DNA of 64,000 nt, taken from the NCBI GenBank assembly GCA_016717595.1, contig JADKFE010000033.1:1-64000 (forward strand), written 5' to 3'. The translations under genes and the position numbers were made by a program. The notes under the pieces were generated by a model that worked only from the letters and a program-made list of their open reading frames with translations, made no database searches and had not been told where the DNA came from. Positions 28,401-38,280 of this stretch are shown here, in pieces. Source of the DNA: Deltaproteobacteria bacterium. GTDB lineage: Bacteria > Myxococcota_A > UBA796 > CAJQPC01. Position 1 is the stretch's first letter. Every line of letters begins with the position of its first letter.

Positions 28401-28566
28401 CGGCGTCATGCTCGCCTCAGCCAAAGAGCGTCAGGCCTACCACGACCTCACCCTACGCTGCATCCTGCACCTAGAGGACCTCAGCCGCGCCCGCCGCCGC
28501 GAGGTGCTCGGGCGGTATCTGGAGCAGGGCGAGCGTGGCCTCAAGGTGAACACGCCCCGGGAGTAA
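25492..28566 (+). CDS. Large putative zinc metallopeptidase (gluzincin-like), unknown family
   Basis: A 1024-residue protein without a signal peptide or membrane segments. I recognise no full-length family. Near the middle is HWVFGHEIAHASFSH, with H655-E656-x-x-H659, and 69 residues later LTEVAADLL, in which Glu728-x-x-x-Asp732 matches the ExxxD third-ligand motif of M48-like gluzincins; together these suggest a cytoplasmic zinc peptidase. The N-terminal 500 residues are helical, with a segment resembling no known module (SLRHHMPSNDLAERFKGRLGAVREF). The C-terminal 300 residues are also helical and acidic (AREDDDDFAEF). It follows an HTH gene with a strong, palindrome-covered promoter, an arrangement seen for protease-repressor pairs but with much larger partners. 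Substrate and role are unknown. Confidence 0.7.
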   Translation: MLFASITEFGAVIAGYRRVLDDLARRQERLTGLLEPERALAGTLGPTDLVEILLFDSFFPMAEVGGSAAHAFRRAIGVFCPQPDDEVLRCAPRGQPQLASSILELACVQDVLAEDPERPFLGIIYAKASALAKLCVPALGEPGGDLLATALLRHFLNPAQRCWREDPLVYLTGALGDRTLPADLVAARLCVLGGLDSVDMVILVRAPRLELIGAVAWALRRSTLGDLWPQASMDGLRGHARRIAGVNDTSAWDHSPLFANTSTTLGVPMRRRDEGAPRHHLVGRYAPEEPGPYWTWESPRGDLRSAADEMALLVRYRFQPGTLRSLGEETGLEAQEEGKTGDALLQLFGQRDALAYNPRILQEPGQLRPVGRYTVDEILGFMSGLTGANNPTAPTGISSVTEVALVVHNMGSLRHHMPSNDLAERFKGRLGAVREFHLRRKPGDFPGPWLGTWLQGAKVAGLPYPLTNGVLNLVCSVLDYLDDDLESFLDLLPPLQHLIDWADAYRRQAGVDRWPDRELDDRELSAWSREIWQHLRDQPLPPQLRSASTIARFHETLEQLATFRGRRDHPMRAPTGTLAFEGHAGYRVSRDAFSTYVKALAQAFQPGRAADTLGRVIILDSAAGRPTCTAESGGTATVRVSAMAVHHPIHWVFGHEIAHASFSHTVVNSRPDLFRAGHSLCDAAKQPRNLLKGSIARLLNAVSDSLWDEFAADEGSPFCRAVADVLTEVAADLLEWRTLMLEGDGPDDAARRFWFVTGPGLVHGLRDIYGRAPIGLRRVARLLLRVYFVSRFTTRRMAPGVWREDLQDLCEWMFGMRDAMSEQNRINPLQRMADQDLIERMRCLKEDLEIPDEQWHAAVVNLVVDRSITAREDDDDFAEFSRVQQVVDAWIPFVEALMNLAPPPALDDTRAIYARYLDSLMAQPGWEHSAPWPQLIPGHPDRRAFERGEGLEGPSRRRPHYESPALSSRGGVMLASAKERQAYHDLTLRCILHLEDLSRARRREVLGRYLEQGERGLKVNTPRE

Positions 28567-28569
28567 GCC

Positions 28570-29019
28570 TCAGGCGCCCTGGACCTCACCGACGGTGACG
28601 TTGCCCTCGACGTCGGAGACGTAGAGCTTGAACAAGAACTCGGAGGGGTCGGAGCAGGACAAGCCCGAGGTGTCCTCCCGGATCGAGCCGACGATCTGGC
28701 CGTCGCGGCTGATGACGACGAGGCCCTCAAAGGTCTCGATGAGGCCGCCGCCGCGGTAGGCCTCCAGATCGGCGTAGAGCTCGAGGTTCTCGGCGCCTTG
28801 GGGATCGTTCGCCTGACCGGCGATCTCCCACAAGAAGTAGGTGTCGCCGCTGCTGTACTCCTGGCAGATCACGGTGAAGGAGCTGATCGTCGGGGCGTCG
28901 GGGTTGACCGCCGGGCCGTCGCCGGAGTCGTCCGTCGCCGTGTCTTTGTCGCCGCACGCGACCAGGGCCACGAGGCCCAGGGCGCTGATCACACCACGAA
29001 CACCACGCTTGAGGGACAT
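28570..29019 (-). CDS. Lipoprotein, unknown function
   Basis: A 149-residue protein with a signal peptide and lipobox LVALVAC followed by an acidic linker (GDKDTATDDSGDGPA). The mature part, from about residue 40, looks like one beta-sandwich domain (PTISSFTVICQEYSSGDTYFLWEIAG ... LFKLYVSDVEGNVTVGEV), like an Ig/PKD-type fold. It would be anchored in the outer or inner membrane. It converges on the gluzincin gene with a three-base gap. Confidence 0.7.
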   Translation of the reverse strand: MSLKRGVRGVISALGLVALVACGDKDTATDDSGDGPAVNPDAPTISSFTVICQEYSSGDTYFLWEIAGQANDPQGAENLELYADLEAYRGGGLIETFEGLVVISRDGQIVGSIREDTSGLSCSDPSEFLFKLYVSDVEGNVTVGEVQGA

Positions 29020-29202
29020 CGTCTCTCCTCCTCGCTCATCTCTGGGGACACCCCATCATGCCCTAGCGGCGGCCGAATCGCCAACCTCGCGCGGTGGGGC
29101 GGCTCGCCCAGGCCCCCTGTGCGCCTTGGCCCAGGGACCACCCCCGAAGGGCCTGCCAAGGCTGGCACGCTCTTTGCTGTTCCGGGCAGCTCTGGAGCCG
29201 GA

Positions 29203-30558
29203 ATGACCCTCAGCTACGACACGCTCTTGCGCCTCTCCGAGCGGATCCCGCGGTACACGAGCTACCCCACCGCCCCGTCTTGGCGCGCCGATCTTCGGCC
29301 TGAAGACGAGGCCGCGCGCCAGGCCCGGCTGCCCCAGCCCGCGAGCGTCTACGTCCACATCCCGTTCTGTGTGGAGCAGTGCAGCTTCTGCGCCTGCAAC
29401 CAGGTCGTCGCCGGGCGCCGCGACGCCGCCACCCGCTACCTAAACGCCCTCGACGCCCAGATACGCCGCCTGCCGCTGCCCGGGGAGACCCACCCCATCG
29501 CGCGGATGGCCTGGGGCGGCGGCACCCCGACCTGGCTGAGCCCCGAAGAGCTGAGCCAGCTCCACGGCCTGCTCACCCGGCGGTTTGTGCCCATCGACGG
29601 CGCCGAGCTTGACGTTGAGCTTGACCCCGAGATCACCAGCTCCGAGCAGCTCCAGGTGCTCGCCCAGCTCGGCACCACCCGGGTGTCCATGGGTGTGCAG
29701 AGCTTCGACGCCGGGGTCTTGGAGGCCGTGGGCCGCCCCCAGCGCGCCGAGCGGGTCGCCGCCGTGCTCAGCGAGGCCCGGGCCTTGGGCATGAGGGGCC
29801 TCAACATCGACCTCATGTACGGCCTGCCCCGGCAAGGCCTCGCCGTGTTCGCCCAAGACCTCGCCGAGACGATCCGCCTCAACCCCGACCGCATCGCCGT
29901 GTTCGGCTACGCCCACGTTCCTTGGCTCAAGCCCCACCAGCGCCGCCTCGACGCCTACCCCCGGCCTGAGGGAGAGGAGCGCCTGCAGCTCTTCTTGTTG
30001 GCCCACGAGACCTTACGCGCCGCGGGCTACGAGCCCATCGGCTTTGACCACTTCGCCCGGCCCGACGACGCCTTGGCCGAGGCCGCCCGGGAGCGCCGCC
30101 TGCACCGAAACTTCATGGGCTACACCACCCGGCCCGACCTGGAGCAGCTCGGCCTAGGCGTGAGCGCCATCAGCGAGCACCACGACGCCTGGTTTCAGCA
30201 GACCTCCAAGCTCTCGACCTGGTGGCGTCAGGCCGAGGCCGGGCTGCCCACCTTGGAGCGAGGCGCGCTGTTGACGCCAGAGGATCAACTTCGAAAACAC
30301 ATCATCAACCAGATCATGTGCAACTTGGCCCTGGACTTTGAGGAGCTGGCCGCGCGTTTTGACCTCGATCCGCCCATTGACCTCGCCCCGGAGCTGGCGA
30401 GCCTCGCGCCCTTGGAGGCCCTTGGCCTGGTGACCCTCACGCCTTGGGGCCTAAAGGTCACTGAGGCCGGGCGCCTCGTCGTACGAAACGTCGCCGCCGC
30501 CTTCGACCCCGGCCTCGCCGCCCCCCAGCGCGCGCCGAGGTTCAGCCAGGCCGTCTAA
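29203..30558 (+). CDS. hemN: Oxygen-independent coproporphyrinogen III oxidase
   Basis: A radical-SAM enzyme converting coproporphyrinogen III to protoporphyrinogen IX in haem synthesis without oxygen. The 451-residue protein starts near RIPRYTSYPTAPSW and has the HemN-type cluster motif C56-x3-C60-x2-C63-x-C65 (PFCVEQCSFCACN), then GGGTPTWLSPEE, LDPEITS, GVQSFDAGVLEAVGR and GLNIDLMYGLP. The extra C65 distinguishes true HemN from HemW. The start is an ATG at 29203; the frame is open upstream but without family sequence. Confidence 0.93.
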   Translation: MTLSYDTLLRLSERIPRYTSYPTAPSWRADLRPEDEAARQARLPQPASVYVHIPFCVEQCSFCACNQVVAGRRDAATRYLNALDAQIRRLPLPGETHPIARMAWGGGTPTWLSPEELSQLHGLLTRRFVPIDGAELDVELDPEITSSEQLQVLAQLGTTRVSMGVQSFDAGVLEAVGRPQRAERVAAVLSEARALGMRGLNIDLMYGLPRQGLAVFAQDLAETIRLNPDRIAVFGYAHVPWLKPHQRRLDAYPRPEGEERLQLFLLAHETLRAAGYEPIGFDHFARPDDALAEAARERRLHRNFMGYTTRPDLEQLGLGVSAISEHHDAWFQQTSKLSTWWRQAEAGLPTLERGALLTPEDQLRKHIINQIMCNLALDFEELAARFDLDPPIDLAPELASLAPLEALGLVTLTPWGLKVTEAGRLVVRNVAAAFDPGLAAPQRAPRFSQAV

Positions 30559-30572
30559 GCCGCCGCCGCCGC

Positions 30573-32813
<2,241 letters not shown>

Positions 32814-32909
32814 CGGAGGCTCCAGAGGAGAATGCGGGTGCCCACGCTTAACCGAACAAGCGCCGGATCGGCACCCACTCACCGCGCCCGGTCCACCTTG
32901 GCCCGGGGT

Positions 32910-34628
32910 TCAGGGGGCGGGAGGGGCCTCCGCGGGCTCGTCCTCGGGGCTCTCGATGAAGAAGCGGGCGCTCTGGCGGATGCCCTCCTGCGGCGTCTCG
33001 GGGGGGCCAAAGCCGATGGCGAGCAGGCGGTCGGGGCTCAGGCCGCGGGCGATGAGCGCGGCGACGACGGCGTCGGCTTGGGCTTGGGAGAGCGCGACGT
33101 CCCGATCCTCCTCGCCGTAGAGCTCGCAGTAGCCCTCGACACGCACCGGGCCGAGCTCGGGCTGGGCGCGCAGGATCGAGCCCACCTCGTCCAGCACGGC
33201 CTGGCTCGTCGGGGTCAAGGTCGCCGTGCCTTGGGTGAAGCGTAGGGGCTCTCGCAGGATTAACTGACCGTCGGTCAGATATGCCCGGGACAAGGGGGTG
33301 AGGATGACCTGCTGCACACGATCAACGCCGGGGGCGGGGCTCAGGCGCAGCACCTCGCCGCGGTAGCCGATGGCCTCGACGGACACCGTGGCCGGGCCCG
33401 GGGGCAGGCGGAGGTCCAAGACGCCGCCGGGGGCCGGGCGCCGGGCGCCATCCACACGGATGAGGGCCTCGACGGGCTGACCTTGGCTGTTCACGACCTG
33501 GAGGCGCTGGGTGGACCAGGTCGGGTCGGGGCTCAGCGTCAGCTCGACGTCGAGGGTGCCGCCGCCGGGCACGGAGAGCGCGCGCTGGGCGGGCAACATG
33601 CCGGGGGCGGTGACGTCGAGGGTCCAGGCGCCGGCGCTCAGCTCAACATCGGCGCCGAGGCCGCGGATGAGCTGGCTCGGGGCCTCGGGGTTCGCCGAGG
33701 TGAGGCGCAGCTCCGCCAAGGCCTCGGGCGCGGCGCCCGCCCACACGAGGCGCACCCGCACCAGGCCGAGGCCCACGGGGCAGCCGTCGGGCCGATCCGG
33801 GGCGGGGCTCTCGGGGCAGGCGTCTTGATCGTCGAGGAGGCCGTCTTGGTCGTTGTCGGGATCGGGGCAGCCGTCGTCGTCTTCGAAGCCGTCCTCGTCC
33901 TCTGCCCGGCGCGCGCAGGCGTCGCGCTCGTCTTTTACGCCGTCTCGGTCCCCATCGGCGGCGCTCTGCGCGCTGAGCGTGAGGCCCAACATCGCCGAGA
34001 GCGTGTCGTCCTCAGGCCGCCAGCCCACCCCCACGCCGAGGCTCGCCCAGGGTCCGAGCTGGGCGCGGGCGGCGCCGACGGCGCTCCAGGACAGGGTGTT
34101 GAGCCCCGGCGCGTCGAGGTGGACCTCGGCGCTCACGTCCAAGGCGTCAAACACCGCCACCGAGGCCCCGGCGCGGGCGAACCCGGCGGTTGGGCCGCCC
34201 CCGCCACGGGCGCCCAAGGTGAGCGCGCCGGTCACGATCCCGAGCTGGGCGTCGGCGAGCAGACCCAGCTCGCCCTGGGGATCGTCGTGGAGGATCACCG
34301 CGCCCCACAGGCCGAGCCCCGGGCGCTCGGCGACCCCCCACGGCGCGATCAGCCGCCCCGAGAGCCGCGGCGCGCCGAGGCCCGCGGCGCCGAGCGGTGT
34401 GTCGACGCCAAGACGCGCGGGCCCAAAGCCCCCCGCGAGGCTTACATGGGCCCCGGTGAGCGCCGGGGTGAGGGGATCCCCAAGGCCATAGGCCCGGGCG
34501 GAGAGCCCCCAGCCGGTGTGGGCGCGGGCGTCCTCAACGGTCAAGAGCCGCGCGCTCTCTACAGCAGGCCGTGGGATCGCCGCCTCGCTCTGCGCGGCGG
34601 CGACGGCGATGATCCAGAGGGCCAGCAC
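32910..34628 (-). CDS. OmpA-like outer-membrane protein with degenerate peptidoglycan-binding domain
   Basis: A 572-residue envelope protein with an N-terminal signal peptide, a barrel-like first part (to about 225), Asp-rich thrombospondin type-3-like calcium repeats (DGDRDGVKDERDACARRAEDEDGFEDDDGCPDPDNDQDGL in outline), two Ig/carboxypeptidase-regulatory-like segments, and a C-terminal OmpA-like domain. In that domain the usual GHTD is GYCE and LSxxRA is LSQAQA, so both the Asp and the Arg that bind diaminopimelate are changed. It is probably a paralogue of the gene upstream, from which it is separated by 35 bases. Confidence 0.78.
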   Translation of the reverse strand: MLALWIIAVAAAQSEAAIPRPAVESARLLTVEDARAHTGWGLSARAYGLGDPLTPALTGAHVSLAGGFGPARLGVDTPLGAAGLGAPRLSGRLIAPWGVAERPGLGLWGAVILHDDPQGELGLLADAQLGIVTGALTLGARGGGGPTAGFARAGASVAVFDALDVSAEVHLDAPGLNTLSWSAVGAARAQLGPWASLGVGVGWRPEDDTLSAMLGLTLSAQSAADGDRDGVKDERDACARRAEDEDGFEDDDGCPDPDNDQDGLLDDQDACPESPAPDRPDGCPVGLGLVRVRLVWAGAAPEALAELRLTSANPEAPSQLIRGLGADVELSAGAWTLDVTAPGMLPAQRALSVPGGGTLDVELTLSPDPTWSTQRLQVVNSQGQPVEALIRVDGARRPAPGGVLDLRLPPGPATVSVEAIGYRGEVLRLSPAPGVDRVQQVILTPLSRAYLTDGQLILREPLRFTQGTATLTPTSQAVLDEVGSILRAQPELGPVRVEGYCELYGEEDRDVALSQAQADAVVAALIARGLSPDRLLAIGFGPPETPQEGIRQSARFFIESPEDEPAEAPPAP

Positions 34629-34663
34629 GCTTCTTGCGGCTCCTGTGCGCCGAGGACCGGGCT

Positions 34664-36613
34664 TTAGTCGGCCCGCTCCTCGATGTAGAACACGACGCGG
34701 CGGTTGAGCGCCTGACCGGAGGGGGTCTTGTTGTCGGCGATGGGGCGGGTCTCGCCGTAGCCGATGGAGTACAGCCGCACCGCGGGCACACCCTGGCGGA
34801 TCAGGTAGTCACGCACGGAGTCCGCGCGGGCCTGGCTGAGCTTCAGGTTGTAGGAGTCCGAGCCCTTGTCATCGGTGTGGCCCTCGATCCGGATACGCAG
34901 GATCTCGGGGTGGGAGATGATGATCGAGGCGACCTCGTTGAGCAGGCCGTAGCTCTCGGGCTTGATGACCGCCTTGTCGTACTCGAAGAAGACCTGCTCG
35001 CGGATGTCGATGCGCTCGGCGGTGAGCACCACCCGGGACGGGGTGAGGATCACGATGGCGTCGACCTGCTGGCCGGCGGTGACGGTGACGATCGTCTCGC
35101 CGGGCTGGAAGCCCTCGGCGCGCACGACGATCGTGTGGTCACCCTCGGGGAGATCCCGCTTGGCGAAGCCGCCGCTGGCGCCGTACTCGTAGCCTTGGTT
35201 GCCCACCGTCCAGGTCGCGGTGATCGGCGCCCCGGAGGGATCCTGCACCCGCAGCACGAGGGTGCCGAGCTTGACCTCGGGCTCGAGGATCTCACGCACC
35301 TGGAGCAGCCCCTCGGCGGGGACCTCGATGGTGCGGGAGGCCGAGCGCATGCCTTCAGCGCTCGCCTGGAGCAGGTAACTTCCGGGCTCCAGATCGACGT
35401 TGAACGGGCTGATGGACTGCTCTGTCGTCGGGCCCGAGGCCGGGACGATGGCGACCTTGAGCAGCCGCAGGGGCCGACCGTCGCTGGAGATGACCTCCAC
35501 GGCGACGCGGGCGTTGGCCTCGGGGCAGCCGTCCTCGTCCTTGAAGCTGTCTTTGTCTTCAGGGTCGATGGGGCAGGAGTCGATGGTGTCGGCGAGGCCG
35601 TCCTTGTCGTTGTCGAGCTCAGGGCAGCCATCAGCGTCTTCGAACTTGTCGAGGTCCTCGGCCACGGTCGGGCAGGCGTCGAGGCGATCGACGATGCCGT
35701 CGAGGTCACGATCGCCGCGGCCGCTGCTCACATAGGCCAAGCCCGCGGTGAGGCGCCAAGCCGGGGAGCCGATGGCCTCAGTGAGCCCCGCGCCCATGGC
35801 GCCGTTGAGGCGCACGTTGTCGTTCACCTGGGTCCAGAAGCCGAGCAGGGCCTCGGACGGGTTGCCGACGCTCGACACGCTCATGGTCTTGTAGTTGGCG
35901 CCGCCGAGGACCTCCAACGACACGCCGGAGGTCTCGTTCACGGCGTAGGCCGCGGCGAGGCGGTACCAGAGCTGGTCGTTCATCTCCAGCTCATTGAGCG
36001 TCACCTCGGGCAGGCCGCGGGTGCCGACGTTCGCGATGAGCAAGGCGTCGCCGACCATGTAGTCCGCGACGAGGCCGACCTCCCAGGTCGTCGCGCCCCA
36101 GCTCAACAGGCTCTCGGGATCGCCGATGGGCAAGGCGCCGCGCCCGACGAAGGCCACGCCGGGCTTGCCCTCCTCACGGTTGAGGAGCGTCCACTTCAAA
36201 TCGAGGCTCGGGTCGCCCATGGTGGGGCCGCCGTTGGGCTGGAGCGTGCCCGCGGACCAAGCGTAGAACGGCACGTTGACGCCGAGGCGCACCGGGCCGA
36301 GGCCGTAGCCCGCGGAGAGGCCCAACGCGACGGCGTCCTGAAGGACCGAGACCTCCTCGCCGGTGTCTTCCCACTGCCAGAGGTAGGGGTTGTGCACCCA
36401 CCAGGTCGCGGCGCGAACGTAGACGGCCTTGGACTCGGGCGCCGTGGAGTCATCGGTGAAGAGCGTGCGGGTGGCGTCGATGGAGGGCCGGACTGGGTCG
36501 GCGTTCATGGTCGACGGGCCAACCGGCGGAACATCCTGAGCGAGCGCCACCCCCGATGAACACGCCAGGAGCGTGATCCCTAACCCGACAATCTGTCCGC
36601 TGTTCGACCGCAT
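34664..36613 (-). CDS. OmpA-family outer-membrane protein with type-3 thrombospondin repeats
   Basis: A 649-residue protein with signal peptide (to about residue 25, cleavage after VALAQ), an N-terminal eight-stranded-type barrel region (30-310), three Asp-rich calcium-type repeats (DLDGIVDRLDACPTV, DADGCPELDNDKDGLADTIDSCP, FKDEDGCPE), PEGA/Ig-like segments at about 370-530, and an intact OmpA C-terminal domain (IRIEGHTDDKGSDSYNLKLSQARADSV) that should bind peptidoglycan. It links outer membrane to cell wall. It is first of a two-gene OmpA unit with the degenerate paralogue. Confidence 0.88.
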   Translation of the reverse strand: MRSNSGQIVGLGITLLACSSGVALAQDVPPVGPSTMNADPVRPSIDATRTLFTDDSTAPESKAVYVRAATWWVHNPYLWQWEDTGEEVSVLQDAVALGLSAGYGLGPVRLGVNVPFYAWSAGTLQPNGGPTMGDPSLDLKWTLLNREEGKPGVAFVGRGALPIGDPESLLSWGATTWEVGLVADYMVGDALLIANVGTRGLPEVTLNELEMNDQLWYRLAAAYAVNETSGVSLEVLGGANYKTMSVSSVGNPSEALLGFWTQVNDNVRLNGAMGAGLTEAIGSPAWRLTAGLAYVSSGRGDRDLDGIVDRLDACPTVAEDLDKFEDADGCPELDNDKDGLADTIDSCPIDPEDKDSFKDEDGCPEANARVAVEVISSDGRPLRLLKVAIVPASGPTTEQSISPFNVDLEPGSYLLQASAEGMRSASRTIEVPAEGLLQVREILEPEVKLGTLVLRVQDPSGAPITATWTVGNQGYEYGASGGFAKRDLPEGDHTIVVRAEGFQPGETIVTVTAGQQVDAIVILTPSRVVLTAERIDIREQVFFEYDKAVIKPESYGLLNEVASIIISHPEILRIRIEGHTDDKGSDSYNLKLSQARADSVRDYLIRQGVPAVRLYSIGYGETRPIADNKTPSGQALNRRVVFYIEERAD

Positions 36614-36670
36614 CCGCGCACCTCTTCGCTGCGAGATTCACCCCGGCGCCTCTTGCGCCAGTCAGGACCA

Positions 36671-37858
36671 TCAAGTGTATCCCAATCGGCGAGAGAGGCG
36701 AGCGATCGCCAGCTCAACCTGAGTCGGGGGCGCGCTCGTAAAACACAGCCGGGCCCACCCGGCGTAGGCCTTGCCGCAGCTCTCTCCGGGCGCGAGGAGC
36801 ACACCGTCCTCTAGGGCGTCCTCTAAAAACCCCGCCACGCCACGATCATCGACGATGGCGCGCAGGTCCAAGAACAAGAACGTCGAGCCCTCGGGCGGCG
36901 GCAACCGGAGCGCCGCCGCCGCCGCGTCTCCGGCGGTCTGGTACAAGGCGCGGGCGCGCGAGATCCACTCGGCCCCGCGGGTGAGCGCGACGAGCGCGGC
37001 GCGTTGGCCAGAGGTAGGCGCGGCGTAGAAGGTGTGTGTGCTCACCTTCTGGGCCTGGGCGACGATCGCCGGAGGCCCCACGAGGTAGCCGACGCGGTTT
37101 CCCGCCATGCCATAGGCCTTGGAGAACGAGAACGCCGTGAGCGTCCGTTCGGGGGCAAAACGCGCCACGGAGACGTGCTCCCCTCGGAAGACGTAGTCCT
37201 CATAGGTCTCATCGGAGATGAGCCAGAGGTCCAGGGACCGGGCCAAGGCGGCGATGGCCTCCAGCCAGTCCGGGGGCAGCACCCGGCCCGTGGGGTTCGA
37301 CGGGGAGGAGACGTAGATCGCCACGGTGTTGGGGCCGATCACCCCCCGCAGCGCGGCGATGGCCTCCGCCGCCGAGCCCACCCGATCGTAGAACGGCAGC
37401 TCCACCGGGCGCCCGCGGAAGGCCTGCACGATCCCCCGGATGAGCGGCCAGAACGGCGCGAGGACGACCACCTCCTCCCCCGGGGAGAGCAGCGCGCCCA
37501 AGGCCGAGGACAAGGCCCCCGTGGCCCCGGCGGTGACGAGCACGGCGCCGGGCTCCACCGAGAGGCCGTTCTTCGCCCGGAGCTTCTCCACCAAGGCCTG
37601 CACGAGCGCGGGCTCCCCTTGGGGCGCGACGTAGTGATGCAGGCGGGCCTGGGTCGCCAGGGTGAGGTCCTCCATCCGCGCGCCCTCCACCGGGTCGAGC
37701 CAGGTGTCGCCGACGTGCAGGGGGAACAGCGGCCCGGGGTGCTGGCGGATGCGCGCCTGGAGCTTGGAGAAGATGGCGCCGGGCATCTCGGCGACCTCTC
37801 TCGTGACGTTCGGCGGACGGGGCAAGGGCGGCTCCTTCACGATCTCGCCGCGAAGCAT
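36671..37858 (-). CDS. Class I/II PLP-dependent aminotransferase
   Basis: A fold-type I aminotransferase, about 395 residues from the start used here. The PLP lysine sits in FSFSKAYGMAGNRVGYLVG. Other landmarks are VLVTAGATGALSSALGALLSPGEEVVVLAPFWP, YVSSPSNPTGRVLP and LISDETYEDYVF, as in aspartate- and tyrosine-type aminotransferases. The amino donor cannot be told. The start is uncertain: an ATG at 37858 (MLRGEIVKE) fits the usual length; further upstream codons are open. Confidence 0.85.
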   Translation of the reverse strand: MLRGEIVKEPPLPRPPNVTREVAEMPGAIFSKLQARIRQHPGPLFPLHVGDTWLDPVEGARMEDLTLATQARLHHYVAPQGEPALVQALVEKLRAKNGLSVEPGAVLVTAGATGALSSALGALLSPGEEVVVLAPFWPLIRGIVQAFRGRPVELPFYDRVGSAAEAIAALRGVIGPNTVAIYVSSPSNPTGRVLPPDWLEAIAALARSLDLWLISDETYEDYVFRGEHVSVARFAPERTLTAFSFSKAYGMAGNRVGYLVGPPAIVAQAQKVSTHTFYAAPTSGQRAALVALTRGAEWISRARALYQTAGDAAAAALRLPPPEGSTFLFLDLRAIVDDRGVAGFLEDALEDGVLLAPGESCGKAYAGWARLCFTSAPPTQVELAIARLSRRLGYT

Positions 37859-37951
37859 AGCGCGCCGGAGAGGGCCCTCGTCGCCGTCGTTCTCCCCGAT
37901 CCTCCGCGGTCCTCCGCGCTCTTGACGGAGCAAGAGCCCCAGCGGCCTCAA

Positions 37952-38280
37952 AACGGGCGGTGGCGGCTATGGATAATCCTGTTAACAGGCTGCGGAGTAT
38001 GCTGTGGTGCCCCTGTTGATGATCGATGGACTGCTCCCCTGCCCGAACACCCCTGTGGGCAGCTCCCGAGTCGCTCCATGATCCGCCCCCTGGATCTTCC
38101 CCAGGTGATCCATAGGGCTAACTCAGTCAGGATACGCACTTACGGACTAGTCCCCAGCGTGCATAGGCACGGATCTGATGGATGAAGGATCGATCTGATC
38201 AAGATCGATCTCTCTCATCCACATCACCTCGACAGCCAGCAGCAGCGCGGAAGCACAGCCTGTCATCCAGCGGAGCCCTC
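37952..38280. other. oriC: Candidate chromosomal origin (oriC) upstream of dnaN
   Basis: This spacer is visibly less GC-rich than its surroundings. DnaA-box-like nonamers: TATGGATAA at 37968-37976 (8 of 9 against TGTGGATAA), TCATCCACA at 38215-38223 (8 of 9 against TTATCCACA), TGTTGATGA at 38014-38022 and TGATCCATA near 38106 (7 of 9 each). A GATC cluster (four sites in GATCGATCTGATCAAGATCG-like sequence) stands at 38189-38210, and GTTAAC at 37981. dnaN follows at once. The dnaA spacer is poorer in boxes. The dnaN ribosome-binding site GGAG is at 38272-38275. Confidence 0.6.
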
